64,000 nucleotides of DNA from Prostheceraeus crozeri (taxonomy: Eukaryota > Platyhelminthes > Polycladida > Euryleptidae): positions 1 through 64,000 of the forward strand of contig CAJQUW010000558.1 in assembly GCA_907163375.1 (NCBI GenBank), written 5' to 3'. This document shows positions 10,976-19,874 of this stretch, one piece after another; position 1 is the stretch's first letter, and the number at the start of each line of letters is the position of its first letter. The position numbers were made by a program, and so were the translations under genes. Under the pieces are notes generated by a model. It saw nothing but the letters and a program-made list of their open reading frames with translations. It ran no database searches and was not told where the DNA came from.

Positions 10976-12042
10976 TAACTGTCAGAATTCAACATTGTAA
11001 GAAATGAGGGGGTTGCTGCATTTTGGAGTGAAGATGCAATGCTTCTGAGACTTTCACTTATCTCAGTTAACAGTTCAACCTTTTTCGTCTCACATTCCAA
11101 TATTTTCACCATAGTATCGCTTTCTTCGACCGTAGATGCTTGCGGTGTCAATCTGAGACGCTTTGCAATGGGGTTATGGCTGTAGGTCTCGGCAGAAGAG
11201 GTGATGATTGTGGCAGCGTTGGTTGGGGATCAACAGACATTTCATCTTCCTCCAGCGTAGTTTCGGCATCGAGCGGTTTCAGCGATGTTGAATCTCCTTC
11301 ACACGGGCTCACTATACCGTCCTTCATTTCTTTTTGTACTGCTTCCAACACCTTTTCGTATAGGCGATTCTCTTCCACTGGAGGGCCACCACCTGAAAGG
11401 ATTTATGCCTAATAAGTAATGTTGAAAATAGCAATGAAAATCTATGATCAATGAAAATCATAGATAGTTGATTGTTTTTCATCTAAATCAAATATATTAA
11501 TGAAGTATAGAAAATTCGATGCTGCTAATCAATAATGCGCACATCAGACCAAAAGATTAGCCTACTGTATAATATTATACATGTAGTTTGATAGTTATTA
11601 AATTTAACTGACAAATATATTAATTCAGCCTTTATAACACTTACATACATGCTCTAATGATTCTATATAATCCATATGATTTCTGACATTTGGGAGGAAA
11701 CACAAGCTAACAAAAATGAAGAAAAATACACTCCCGTGTAAATCCATTAATTTGAAAGGTATTTTACTCACCAGTTTTAATTTTGGATTGGTTGTATTTC
11801 CGAGCTTCGGATGAAAGATCGTGCCACTTCTTTCTTACTGTTTGCCATTCCCCTTTGGCAAACCCAACGGCGTTTATAATCTCCGCACATTGTTTCCAAC
11901 CATCCGCTTTCACCTTTTCGACGTTCGCGCTTGAATGACATGCAGTGCCGAAGAGCTTTGATCGATTCTTCTTTACAAAGTCTAATAATTCGTCAACTTC
12001 TATTTCTGTCGATCTTTTTGCTCTCTTCGCTTTGGCTTCCAT
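10976..12042 (-). pseudogene. Myb/SANT-like Harbinger accessory gene, two exons
   Basis: Exon 1 (12042 to about 11773) starts MEAKAKRAKRSTEIEVDELL and encodes a Myb/SANT-like DNA-binding domain with the conserved Trp residues (GWKQCAEIINAVG, GEWQTVRKKWHDLSSEARKY), ending at donor CTG/GTGAGT. Exon 2 starts at 11392 after TTTCAG, in matching phase, with a GGPPVEENRLYEKVLEAV segment and an acidic Pro-rich linker. Its frame closes near 11148, but a second frame continues as a coiled-coil tail (ILECETKKVELLTEISESL, then SFLTMLNSDS) to a stop at 10976, so one frameshift around 11150-11200 is likely. In active Harbingers this protein binds DNA and imports the transposase into the nucleus. Confidence 0.75.
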
Positions 12043-12332
12043 CGTGTGATAAGTGATAACAAGGAATGATCAAGAAATGCTGCAATACGAGTAAGCACGT
12101 GCGACCACTCCTTTGAAAAGGTCATATCGTTTCCATGACGCGGGATGACGAAACTGGATGCGCATGGCTTAAAGATTAATCTTAAACGTAAAGATCAGTC
12201 GTCATAAAGTATATTTCTATTCACACAATTCTACGACTAATCTTTATCAAGATTAATCGTTAGCGTTTACGAATGAAAATTATGCGTGTGATTCCGATTA
12301 ATCGTCAAGTTTTATTCACAATCCCCCAGGGC

Positions 12333-13711
12333 ATGAAGTCCATCTCGAGTGCTCCAACTACTAATATTGAACTTCTGCAAGCTATCGCGTGTGATCCCAA
12401 TAGGGAAGATTGCATATTCGGACATTGTGAAAACTGTAAAGAGAAAGTTTCAGTCGATTGCTTGTTGACATCATGATGATGCCGTGGCCGGGGAGCAGAT
12501 AAAGTGGCTTCAATGGGTGCGGAATGCCGAAGGACAACCAGAAAAGACTGAACTGTGTGGTACCGTATGGGATGCCGTGTCTTCCCTGGCTGAGAAGCTT
12601 CCTGCTTTCAAGATCCATTGCTTCATTAAGAAAGAGCAGTCGTCAGCGTTTCAGCGAATGCACACTACTCCTCATCAGCACCATGCTGTGTTGCAGGTAG
12701 ATTTCAGTGAAAATGCATACATAATTGAACAAGATGAGATCCAGAGTGGTCATTGGGTACACAAGCAGGTCGCTGTGTTCTCGGCCATTGTATGGACTAA
12801 AGAAGGGACCACTTCTTTTTGCTGTTGTCTCAGATCGGCTATCTCACGATAAATATACTGCTGCAGTAATGCTTGAAACAATCATCGACCAGATCAAGAC
12901 TGAGATGACTACTAATCTGACTCACATTGACATTTTCTCTGATGGAGCGGCACAGCATTTCAAGCAGAAATTTATGCTTAGCCTTATCTCATGTATGAAG
13001 CAGACGAAGGGCTTGGTAGTCAACTGGCATTTCTTCGCTACGTCGTATGGAAAGGGAGCTGTCGACGGGGTTTGCGGCACTGTCAAAAGGCTTGTGCATC
13101 GCGCCATCATGAGCAGCAGATACCTTGTTAAGTCAGCTGCTGACTACGCTGCATGTGCCAAGCACTTGACCACTATCAAGATTCTTTATATGCCAAATAT
13201 GGAGATTGAGAGGCGAAGAACAGAACTTGATGCAATCTGGGGTAGTGTATTCGCCATTCCAGGCACGCATCGTGTTCATTGTGTGCGGACTGTCGATCCA
13301 GGTATCGTTACCTTATCAAATTACTCAATACAGCCATCTCCAGAACTCCATGTGCTAGTTCAGCAGGTTTCATCTGTCACCGGAATCTCCGAAGACCAGC
13401 CGGCATCTGTGAAGCCAGGAAGTTATGTCACAATTCCCATACCAACAGAAAGAGGTCGTTCCATTCTCTACGTTGCCACAGTGTGCAGCATCACCACGAA
13501 CAAAATGAAAATCAGGTACCTGCAAAGCACAGGAAGCTTCGGGATTTACCGAGATCCTGATGATGCCGACTCTAGCAGCGAGGATATTAAAAACGCGCTT
13601 TTTGTGTGTCCCGAACCACAAATCAGCACATTGGGAACCGCAAGGCTTCGATATTCGTTCAAGTTCAGTGATCAGCAACGTGCGATGATGCAAAAGTATG
13701 CCATGAAATGA
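12333..13711 (+). pseudogene. Transposase-like protein with VDF..., SDG and VDG motifs
   Basis: The reading starts MKSISSAPTTNIELLQAIAC, then a Cys cluster (CDPNREDCIFGHCENC), a QWVRNAEGQPEK segment, VLQVDFSENAYIIEQDEIQS (about 12690-12750), VVSDRLSHDK (about 12825), HIDIFSDGAAQHFKQK (about 12925-12970), WHFFATSYGKGAVDGVCG (about 13025-13080) and a long C-terminal part to 13711. The three Asp-containing blocks suggest an RNase H-fold, DDE-like catalytic core. I recall the same motif series in multicopy proteins of cnidarians, insects and molluscs and believe it belongs to a DNA transposon family (Sola-like is my best guess, unverified). Two frame changes are visible, near 12475 and near 12810, so this copy is probably dead. 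The right-hand domain (13250-13700) is unrecognised. No flanking inverted repeats were found. Confidence 0.55.
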
Positions 13712-14600
13712 TCGGACAGTTTTCATCATAACTGGAGTGCTTATAGGCCTAGCATGAAATCTCTGCTTTTGTAATTTATCCTTTCAAATCACGGGCTCAT
13801 ACATGTCAAAAATGATTGTTTTTTAACTAAAACATTTGTTTTTCTTGATATTTGGTATTATTGACCATCTGCGGGGCATAATTATTGCGACTTATATAAC
13901 ATTTATCGATAAACGGATGATATGATTCCGTTACGGTAACGGAATCACACAAAAGCACTGTCATTTTCAATGAGAAAATATATTAATTGTAAAATCTCCA
14001 TTATACCAGCAGTTGACTTTGATAAATATGTTTGCTTTGACAAGATATCAGCATCTTTCTACAAGAGCCTTGAGAATAAGAAAAATAAAATGATGTTTTT
14101 TGGTAACGGAATCACAATGGCAAACTCAAATGTCACCTTTCTGTCTCAGCCATGAAATACTTATCAATGATTTCTAAATCAAATGAATAATGGTAAAATC
14201 GCTTAACATTACCTAACAGTCGCTCATGAAGTGAATCATTTAAGTCCAATCAAACGTTTAATAGAGATACGAGACAAAAAAATCCAAAAAACGCTGAAAA
14301 TATTGTGCGTTGAAACAAAAAAAATCATCTAACTTGAATTTCAATTTTCTGGCTAAATATAGATGTCATGACAAAAACTCGATCTGTTACAAAAACTTCA
14401 GAATATTAGCTATAAGAAAACATACGTTAGAAATCTTAAATCGGAACTTTGTTTTTTGATGTTGCTGTTCATTTTCGCTTGGCCGAGCCCAGCTCTTTGT
14501 GTAGGGCCTTGCTTCAAGAAATTCCATACTCCTTTGCATCCATCTTCCTAGTAATTTCCCAGAAAGCTCACAGAATTCACACCGTCCCTAGTGTGCATCA
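13712..14600. other. Intergenic stretch with a perfect palindrome
   Basis: No gene is recognised. At 13924-13946 GATTCCGTTAC and GTAACGGAATC flank a single G, giving a perfect 11-bp-arm palindrome. Its right half plus flank (GGTAACGGAATCACA) recurs at 14102-14116, 167 bp away. The pair could be the ends of a small degenerated inverted-repeat element; no other structure is seen. Confidence 0.5.
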
Positions 14601-14608
14601 TTACGCTA

Positions 14609-14868
14609 CGAGTATACTCGTGGTTAGGCTTTTGCGAAATATGCATGTAAAAAGAAGCAGTATTTGTTGGAATTAATGCGATTCGAATATACTCGGGCTA
14701 AGTCCTGAATATCAGGCTCTTGAATCTGTTTTCCGTCATTACATAAACCACCATCGATACGAGTTAACTCGGACATAGGCCTAAGCTGTCTACCTATTGA
14801 GATCTTAGCCGGACTGCACTATGCAGTATCGCTTCGAGTATACTCGGGCATAGTCCTTAAGGGGTTAA
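14609..14868. repeat. Four palindromes at 75-76 bp spacing ending in a piggyBac-type terminus
   Basis: CGAGTATACTCG or one- to two-base variants occur at 14609-14620, 14684-14695, 14760-14771 and 14835-14846, a spacing of 75, 76 and 75 bp. The last copy is followed by GGGCATAGTCCTTAAGGGG and TTAA (14865-14868), which looks like the end of a piggyBac-family element (compare CCCGAGGACTTAAGGG-TTAA at 27493-27512). The series may be tandem subterminal transposase-binding sites. Confidence 0.6.
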
Positions 14869-14930
14869 TTCGTTGCCACGAGAAAGCTCCATTGAGTTCT
14901 TTTAAGAAATGATTAATCCAATGGTTACAG

Positions 14931-15066
14931 TAGCATTGCATCTGTACACTTGAGGATTGGAGAACGCCATCAGTCCTCATTAGACTACTTCAATTAATAA
15001 TTTGAATTAGTAAGCATTATATTCTATTATAAATGGCTGCTGGGATGATTTTCATCATCGTATGAG
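14931..15066. mobile_element. piggyBac 3' subterminal fragment
   Basis: This 136-bp segment is about 90% identical by eye to 27336-27475 inside the piggyBac at 25248-27508 (shared words: GAACGCCATCAGTACTCATT-like, AAGCATTATATTCTATTATA, TTTCATCATCGTATGAGAAT). It lacks the TTAA end and joins the gypsy reverse transcriptase sequence directly at 15066, so it marks a deletion or recombination breakpoint. Confidence 0.8.
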
Positions 15067-15325
15067 AATTGACGATATTATCATTTTTAGTCGTAGTTGG
15101 CAAGATCATTTGCGTGATATTCAATTGGTATTAGACAGACTACGACTTGCTAATATGCAACTCAATAGTAGAAAGTGTCAATAGAGACTTAGCTCTGTCA
15201 AGTATCTTGGCCACATCGTGACGTCTCAAGGTATTAAGACTGATCCTGAGTCCGACGCCAGCAACTGCTAAGCAAGTACGGGAATTTTTAGGTTTAGCGC
15301 CTTATTATCGCAGATTTTCTATATA

Positions 15326-15401
15326 TTTTCTAGATTCCTGGCGGCAAAGATTGTTAGCGCCGGGAATCACAAAAGTACTTGTTGTATTTTGGGAAATAAA
15401 G
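15326..15401 (+). repeat. Left terminal repeat of the inserted retroelement
   Basis: 76 bp matching 17937-18020 with a few changes and one short gap. It contains a potential stem (GATTCCTGGCG...CGCCGGGAATC, 15333-15366) and ends in GGGAAATAAAG with a poly(A) signal. Terminal redundancy with a hairpin and poly(A) signal is what a terminally redundant RNA would leave behind. Confidence 0.75.
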
Positions 15402-16130
15402 AGCTCGGTGGGAGGCTCCGATAATTGCTCGGTGGACACGCCTATGTCCGACCGATTTCCTCAACCGGTTCTTGAGCTCTTGACAAAACTAGTCAGTCCG
15501 AGCCACAGACTGACTCAGCCCGAGTCAACATCAATAGAAGAAGTTCCACGAATCACACCTCAGCTTTCTCCGCCACCGCAGCCTGAAGCCACAACCTCCA
15601 GAGTTCCCGTTGTCCTTGTCGATACACCGGTGAAACCGGGCTCTGGTTACACTTACTCAAGCCGAGAATCCTCTCATGAACAACAAACCATGGCACAAAG
15701 TGACACGGACCCTATCGAGGACCTTCAGCGGCAGCTCCTCCTCCTCACTACTAAATTGGACACGGTCACAACCCAGAATAGTCCATCTGAGTACACCCGA
15801 TACTGGACAGCAAGAGACAGGCGAGAGGCGGCCCTCCTCCAGGAACTCTTGCAGCTTGACGACCTCGACCTGCTCAAGGACAAAATCCGAGAACGTCTTG
15901 ATTTCCTACGGGCGGCGGGTCGCTTCGGATGGAGCTACGCGTTGCGGCTCACCACCTATCAGGATGCCTCCAACCTCGGACTACCTGCACAGGCCCCCGA
16001 TCCCACCGCACCTCCACCGACACGAGATAGATTTGGACCTAACCGAAGAGGACAACGTGGAAGAGGAGGAGCTGCCCGCTCTCGAACTCCCCGTGGACAG
16101 TCCGCTCCGGGCCATCCGGGAATGGCTTGA
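15351..16130 (+). CDS. Core/gag-like ORF of the inserted retroelement
   Basis: The frame covers 259 codons: a Pro/Ser/Thr-rich first half, a charged helical stretch (DPIEDLQRQLLLLTTKLD; ALLQELLQLDDLDLLKDKI), then a basic tail (RFGPNRRGQRGRGGAARSRT). A helical body followed by an Arg-rich nucleic-acid-binding tail is the design of hepadnavirus core proteins and some retroelement gag proteins; no zinc knuckle is present. The likely initiator is an internal Met (MSDRF or MAQSD) rather than the first codon. The next ORF uses another frame. Function is inferred only from composition and position. Fossil. Confidence 0.5.
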   Translation: MLAPGITKVLVVFWEIKSSVGGSDNCSVDTPMSDRFPQPVLELLTKLVSPSHRLTQPESTSIEEVPRITPQLSPPPQPEATTSRVPVVLVDTPVKPGSGYTYSSRESSHEQQTMAQSDTDPIEDLQRQLLLLTTKLDTVTTQNSPSEYTRYWTARDRREAALLQELLQLDDLDLLKDKIRERLDFLRAAGRFGWSYALRLTTYQDASNLGLPAQAPDPTAPPPTRDRFGPNRRGQRGRGGAARSRTPRGQSAPGHPGMA

Positions 16131-16301
16131 AACTCAGCAAAACTCAAGGGCCTCTACAATCTTATCTCCACAAGTCTCCAGTCCCTAAGTCAGCAGCAGG
16201 ATAGCAGCGTCATCAAATACTCGCCACACTCCGTAACCAGCCAAACGAACTACTCTCCGATCCACACGGCCTCCCTCGACCAACTCTCGCTCACCCAACT
16301 A

Positions 16302-17159
16302 ATGGCTATACTCGACGACGAGAAAACAATACCATCCACCGGGTCCACGATAGAACCGAAGTCGCTTCGAGAGAGCGACCCGTTATGTTGGCCTACCGCA
16401 GATCCGCAAGTTCCGCCAACGTCAGAAGAAAGAAGCCCTACTGAATCACTGCCTTCAGTTCTGTCCGATATCCCAGCGGCGCAGATAGAATCCGGTGACT
16501 TTCAATTTAACGCCAGAGGTCCCAAGCCTGTGCCGAGATTCACGCAACCCTTTTCAATTCCTCAAACGGTGGCACAACAATTTGGGCGTCACACGCCTAA
16601 CCTCAACGCGGGCTTCAAGACACATCAACACGAAGTTTTCCAGAGGGAAACCTATTTACCTGAGGCTCCACAGGCCCGTGTTATGGATCAAATCATCGCC
16701 AACCTGCGCAAAAACGACATTATTCAAGCGGCACCAAGAAAGGGACCTTTTCTCTCGTACCCGTTCCTGACCACAAAATCCGATGTCGAGGATCGGCTCC
16801 TGATAGACTATTCACACTTGACTCCGTTTGTGCAAAAGAAGAGGATGTATTTGCCGCCGTTTGTGGCAACGTTGCCGGCCTACAGGTGGACCAAAAACCT
16901 CCGCGCGGTCAAAATCGATCTCGCACACGCTTTCTACGCCTTGAAGCTGCATGAACAATCAAGATTCCTCACGCGATTCAAGTGGCGGTCCGACTATTTT
17001 ATTTTTAACCGCCTTCTGATGGGTCTGTCAACTTCGCCGGCTTTTCTCCAGGCAGTCGTGTCTGAAGTCCTCCGCCTGCTCCAACGGCCTGACCAAGTCG
17101 CATGGAGCCACCTCGATGACATCCTCCTCGTGGCCCCCCGTAAGAAAATCGCCTTCTGA
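16302..17159 (+). CDS. Reverse transcriptase domain of the inserted retroelement
   Basis: Recognisable reverse transcriptase blocks occur in order: RLLIDYSHLTPFVQ (about 16793), AVKIDLAHAFYALKLHEQ (about 16905), FNRLLMGLSTSPAFLQAVV (about 17006) and WSHLDDILLVAP (about 17102) with the LDD active site. The MG-x-STSP-x-LQ and DLAHAFY blocks are closer to hepadnavirus (MGVGLSP; DVSAAFYH) and DIRS polymerases than to gypsy. Downstream, up to about 17760, an RNase H-like end with VPSALQPDDPISR recalls the VPSALNPADDPSRG of hepadnaviruses. Part of a broken fossil. Confidence 0.7.
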   Translation: MAILDDEKTIPSTGSTIEPKSLRESDPLCWPTADPQVPPTSEERSPTESLPSVLSDIPAAQIESGDFQFNARGPKPVPRFTQPFSIPQTVAQQFGRHTPNLNAGFKTHQHEVFQRETYLPEAPQARVMDQIIANLRKNDIIQAAPRKGPFLSYPFLTTKSDVEDRLLIDYSHLTPFVQKKRMYLPPFVATLPAYRWTKNLRAVKIDLAHAFYALKLHEQSRFLTRFKWRSDYFIFNRLLMGLSTSPAFLQAVVSEVLRLLQRPDQVAWSHLDDILLVAPRKKIAF

Positions 17160-17936
17160 TTAGACTGAAAGCCCTCAACTTCACAATCAGGAAGAAGAGC
17201 GTCCTCAGGCCAACGATTACAATTTCCTACCTCGGCGTGAGTCATGACCCGAGAAAGGGTAAGCGGACACTTGCAGCCAAACATCAAGAACGCATCCCAG
17301 AACTATCATTATCTACAAGCACACCCTAACTGCCCAAAGGCGCGTGGCTATCTTACCTTTTTGTGCTCAGCGACTATTGCCCTCTACGCCCCGCTTCGAT
17401 GGTCAACAGCCTACATTCTGCACAAGTGGCCTGATCTGCAGAGAATCTTTACAGCTCAATACTTACTGCGCCGCCTGCTACAAACTACTGGTGCACGGAT
17501 GCTACGCCTACGACCCAGGCAGTAGTAGTAAACCATACAGCTTACCGTTGGAGAACGCCGGAGACGCACCAGTTTCACAACGAATTATTGGCACTCCTCA
17601 AGGCATGCATTAAGGCTAAACCAGGTGACTGTAGTTACCGACGTCACTGGACTACTCTCGCTTGCCAAATGCTCCCAATGGTGGTTTTTCACAAGGTCCT
17701 TTATTCAGCGAAAGTGTCTTCGTATTGTGCATGTGCCTTCGGCTCTTCAGCCTGATGACCCTATTTCCAGAAACTTACTAGTCTCTTTCTTCCTTTGCGT
17801 TCCTATACACTACCAAATTTTGCATAAACATTTCATTCTCCCATAAAATTGTCATTCTAGCGCGAAATTTGGTGGTTTCGTAATATCGATTTTAGCTTGT
17901 ATATATAAACAAAATGTATCGGTTTTCTGTAACGAG

Positions 17937-18020
17937 TTTTTCTAGATTCCTGGCGGCAAAGATTGTTAGCACCGAGAATCACAAAAGTTCTCTGTACTTG
18001 TTGTATTTTGGGAAATAAAG
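17937..18020 (+). repeat. Right terminal repeat of the inserted retroelement
   Basis: Matches 15326-15401 with a short insertion in the middle; ends in GGGAAATAAAG. It is followed by about 20 bp and then by the right copy of the 17-bp target duplication. Confidence 0.75.
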
Positions 18021-18057
18021 CGGGAGGGAGATAACTCTGTCTTATTATCGCAGATTT

Positions 18058-19672
18058 GTGGAAGACTTTGCAAGATTAGCTAAACCGTTGCACGAATTAA
18101 CTAACAAAGACAATATTTTTGTGTGGACTGATCGTTGTCAGGAAGCGTTTGACTTTCTCAAACGCTGTTTAACATCCACTCCGATTTTGACTATGCCAGA
18201 TTTCACTGAGGCTGGTGGTGCTTTCATTCTTGATACTGATGCCTCTGGCTACACTATAGGTGCTGTCCTGTAGCAAGTACAGCATGATGGAAAGGAAAGG
18301 GTTATTGCGTATGCAAGCAGAACTTTGAACCGAACTCAAACTTCCTACGCCCCTACGAAAAGGGAAATGCTTGCCCTAGCAACATTCATCGACTACTTTC
18401 ACGTATACTTGACGGGTAAGAAGAGGGATGCTTGCGCGCTGGTTGCAAATTTTGGAAGAATTTGATTTCGATTGCATATACCGCGCCGGAACCTCGAACA
18501 AAAACGCAGATGCTCTCTCTCTCGCTTGACTAATGCGCCAGACGAAGAGACATCAGACCCTCCGAATCGCATGGACGGTGATTATGTTGTCATTTTTAGT
18601 CTATGGTCCCCAGGGGCTGGAGTAGATGAAATGAAACGCAAGACTTCGGCTGATCAAGACTTGGCGCAAATTCTGTCCTGGAAAACTCATTTGTCATCTT
18701 CCGACAAGCCATCTTCTAGACAACTGGAAACATGCTCACAGGAAATAAAGAACATTGTTCGATTTTGGGAATTTCTTGCTGTGGAAGATGGTCTCCTATA
18801 TCGGTTAGATGGCGATAGGAAAAAAATAATTCCACCAAAAAACGAGCGAATGGCTATTATCAACCAATGTCACTCAGGGATGGGCAACTCTCATTTGGGC
18901 CGTGATAAAACTTGCCACAAACTGCGAGCAAGGTTCTGGTGGCCAGACATGAGACATGATACCATGACGTGTTTGAACAGATGTGAGGCCTATTCCGAAA
19001 CTGCGACATCCAATGATGCCAATCGTAGTCGGAAGGCCAATGGAATGTGTTGAAGTTGATCTCATAGGTCCACTGCGTAAGACAAAGAGAGGCAATCGTT
19101 GCGTCTTGACTATGGTTGACTTATTTTCCAAATGGGCTGAGAATGGGTCTGCCGTTATGGAGTCCCTGATAGAATTCATTCTGATAAGGGGACAGAATTT
19201 GAATCAAAAATTTTTCGAGAGTTGTGTAATCTTTTGGGTTCCATGAAGTCACGTGCCACTGCATATCATCCTCAAGGGAACGGAGGGGGTGAGCGTTTCA
19301 ATCGAACGCTGAAGCAATTAATGCTGTCCCATGCGGATGTAGAGAGAGAGGAATGGGATGACACTGTCCTACTGCCTTTGGGCTTATAGGTCCAGTACAC
19401 ACAGTACAACAGGGTTCTCTCCTGGCTTCACTTATGGGCGAGAAATGAGAATGCCCGTCGATTTCGAACTGGATCTAGACACTGTTGTTGAACGAGAAAC
19501 CTCCGACTATATCTATGAATTGCAAGAGCAGCTTGTGCGGACGTGGGAAGCGGTGAAAAAATGTGCGGTAGTGGAGCAGGAACGGCAAAAGGAAAGCTAT
19601 GACAGGAAGATTACAAGCACTTGCAAATACCAAATGGGTGACTTGGTATGTATTTCAAAACTGCTGTCCTAA
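18058..19672 (+). pseudogene. Gypsy copy A: RNase H and integrase
   Basis: Visible parts: the connection segment after the reverse transcriptase (RLAKPLHELTNKDNIFVW), RNase H with DTDASGYTIGAVL (about 18236-18273), the zinc-binding region of integrase (GNSHLGRDKTCHKLRARFWW, about 18880-18950), the catalytic core (ECVEVDLIGPLRKTKRGNR, LTMVDLFSKWAE, HPQGNGG, RFNRTLKQ) and the C-terminal part (TTGFSPGFTYGREMRMPVDF to 19672). This is the Ty3/gypsy order, with integrase after RNase H. Broken fossil; copy B at 28994-30437 is the closest relative in the window. Confidence 0.85.
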
Positions 19673-19874
19673 GGGACAAACAAAAAAAAATTTCAGACCT
19701 TAGGTTGGTCCCTGGATCGTGGAAAGACGATTGTCAGATAGTACCTACCAGATCAGAGATATTAACGGCAGGAAAACCTTAGTTACTCATGTTGATAGGT
19801 TGAAGAAATTCCTATACTCACCTATCTCCCAGCAACGGGTTGGGGAGGTGTAAAAAGGACAATTACCTACAGGA

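Larger units (their letters stand above)
9503..12320. mobile_element. PIF/Harbinger element with convergent gene pair
   Basis: A DDE transposase on plus (9503-10546) and a two-exon Myb/SANT-like gene on minus (12042-10976) converge tail to tail with about 430 bp of AT-rich sequence between them, the standard two-gene composition of Harbinger elements. On the right, 12170-12320 holds subterminal repeats: the palindrome AAGATTAATCTT and two further GATTAATCGT-like words, so this end is probably nearly complete. On the left the transposase start codon overlaps the gag stop, so the 5' terminus and promoter are missing or replaced. I could not pair terminal inverted repeats. Confidence 0.75.
15318..18040 (+). 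mobile_element. Retroelement with hepadnavirus-like polymerase, inserted in gypsy copy A
   Basis: The element is bounded by a 17-bp direct duplication of the gypsy reverse transcriptase sequence (CTTATTATCGCAGATTT at 15301-15317 and 18041-18057), so it inserted whole. It has short terminal direct repeats (15326-15401 and 17937-18020) that contain AATAAA, an ORF ending in an arginine-rich tail (15351-16130) and a reverse transcriptase with RNase H (16302-17760). No integrase or tyrosine recombinase was recognised. The polymerase resembles the hepadnavirus/DIRS side of the retroelement tree rather than Ty3/gypsy. Several breaks are present, so it is a fossil, but the near-perfect duplication shows it is younger than gypsy copy A. 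Confidence 0.65.

Noticed and set aside
15351-17800. Inserted retroelement as a normal Ty3/gypsy element
   Set aside because: No integrase or long LTR, 17-bp rather than 4-6 bp target duplication, and polymerase motifs unlike gypsy.
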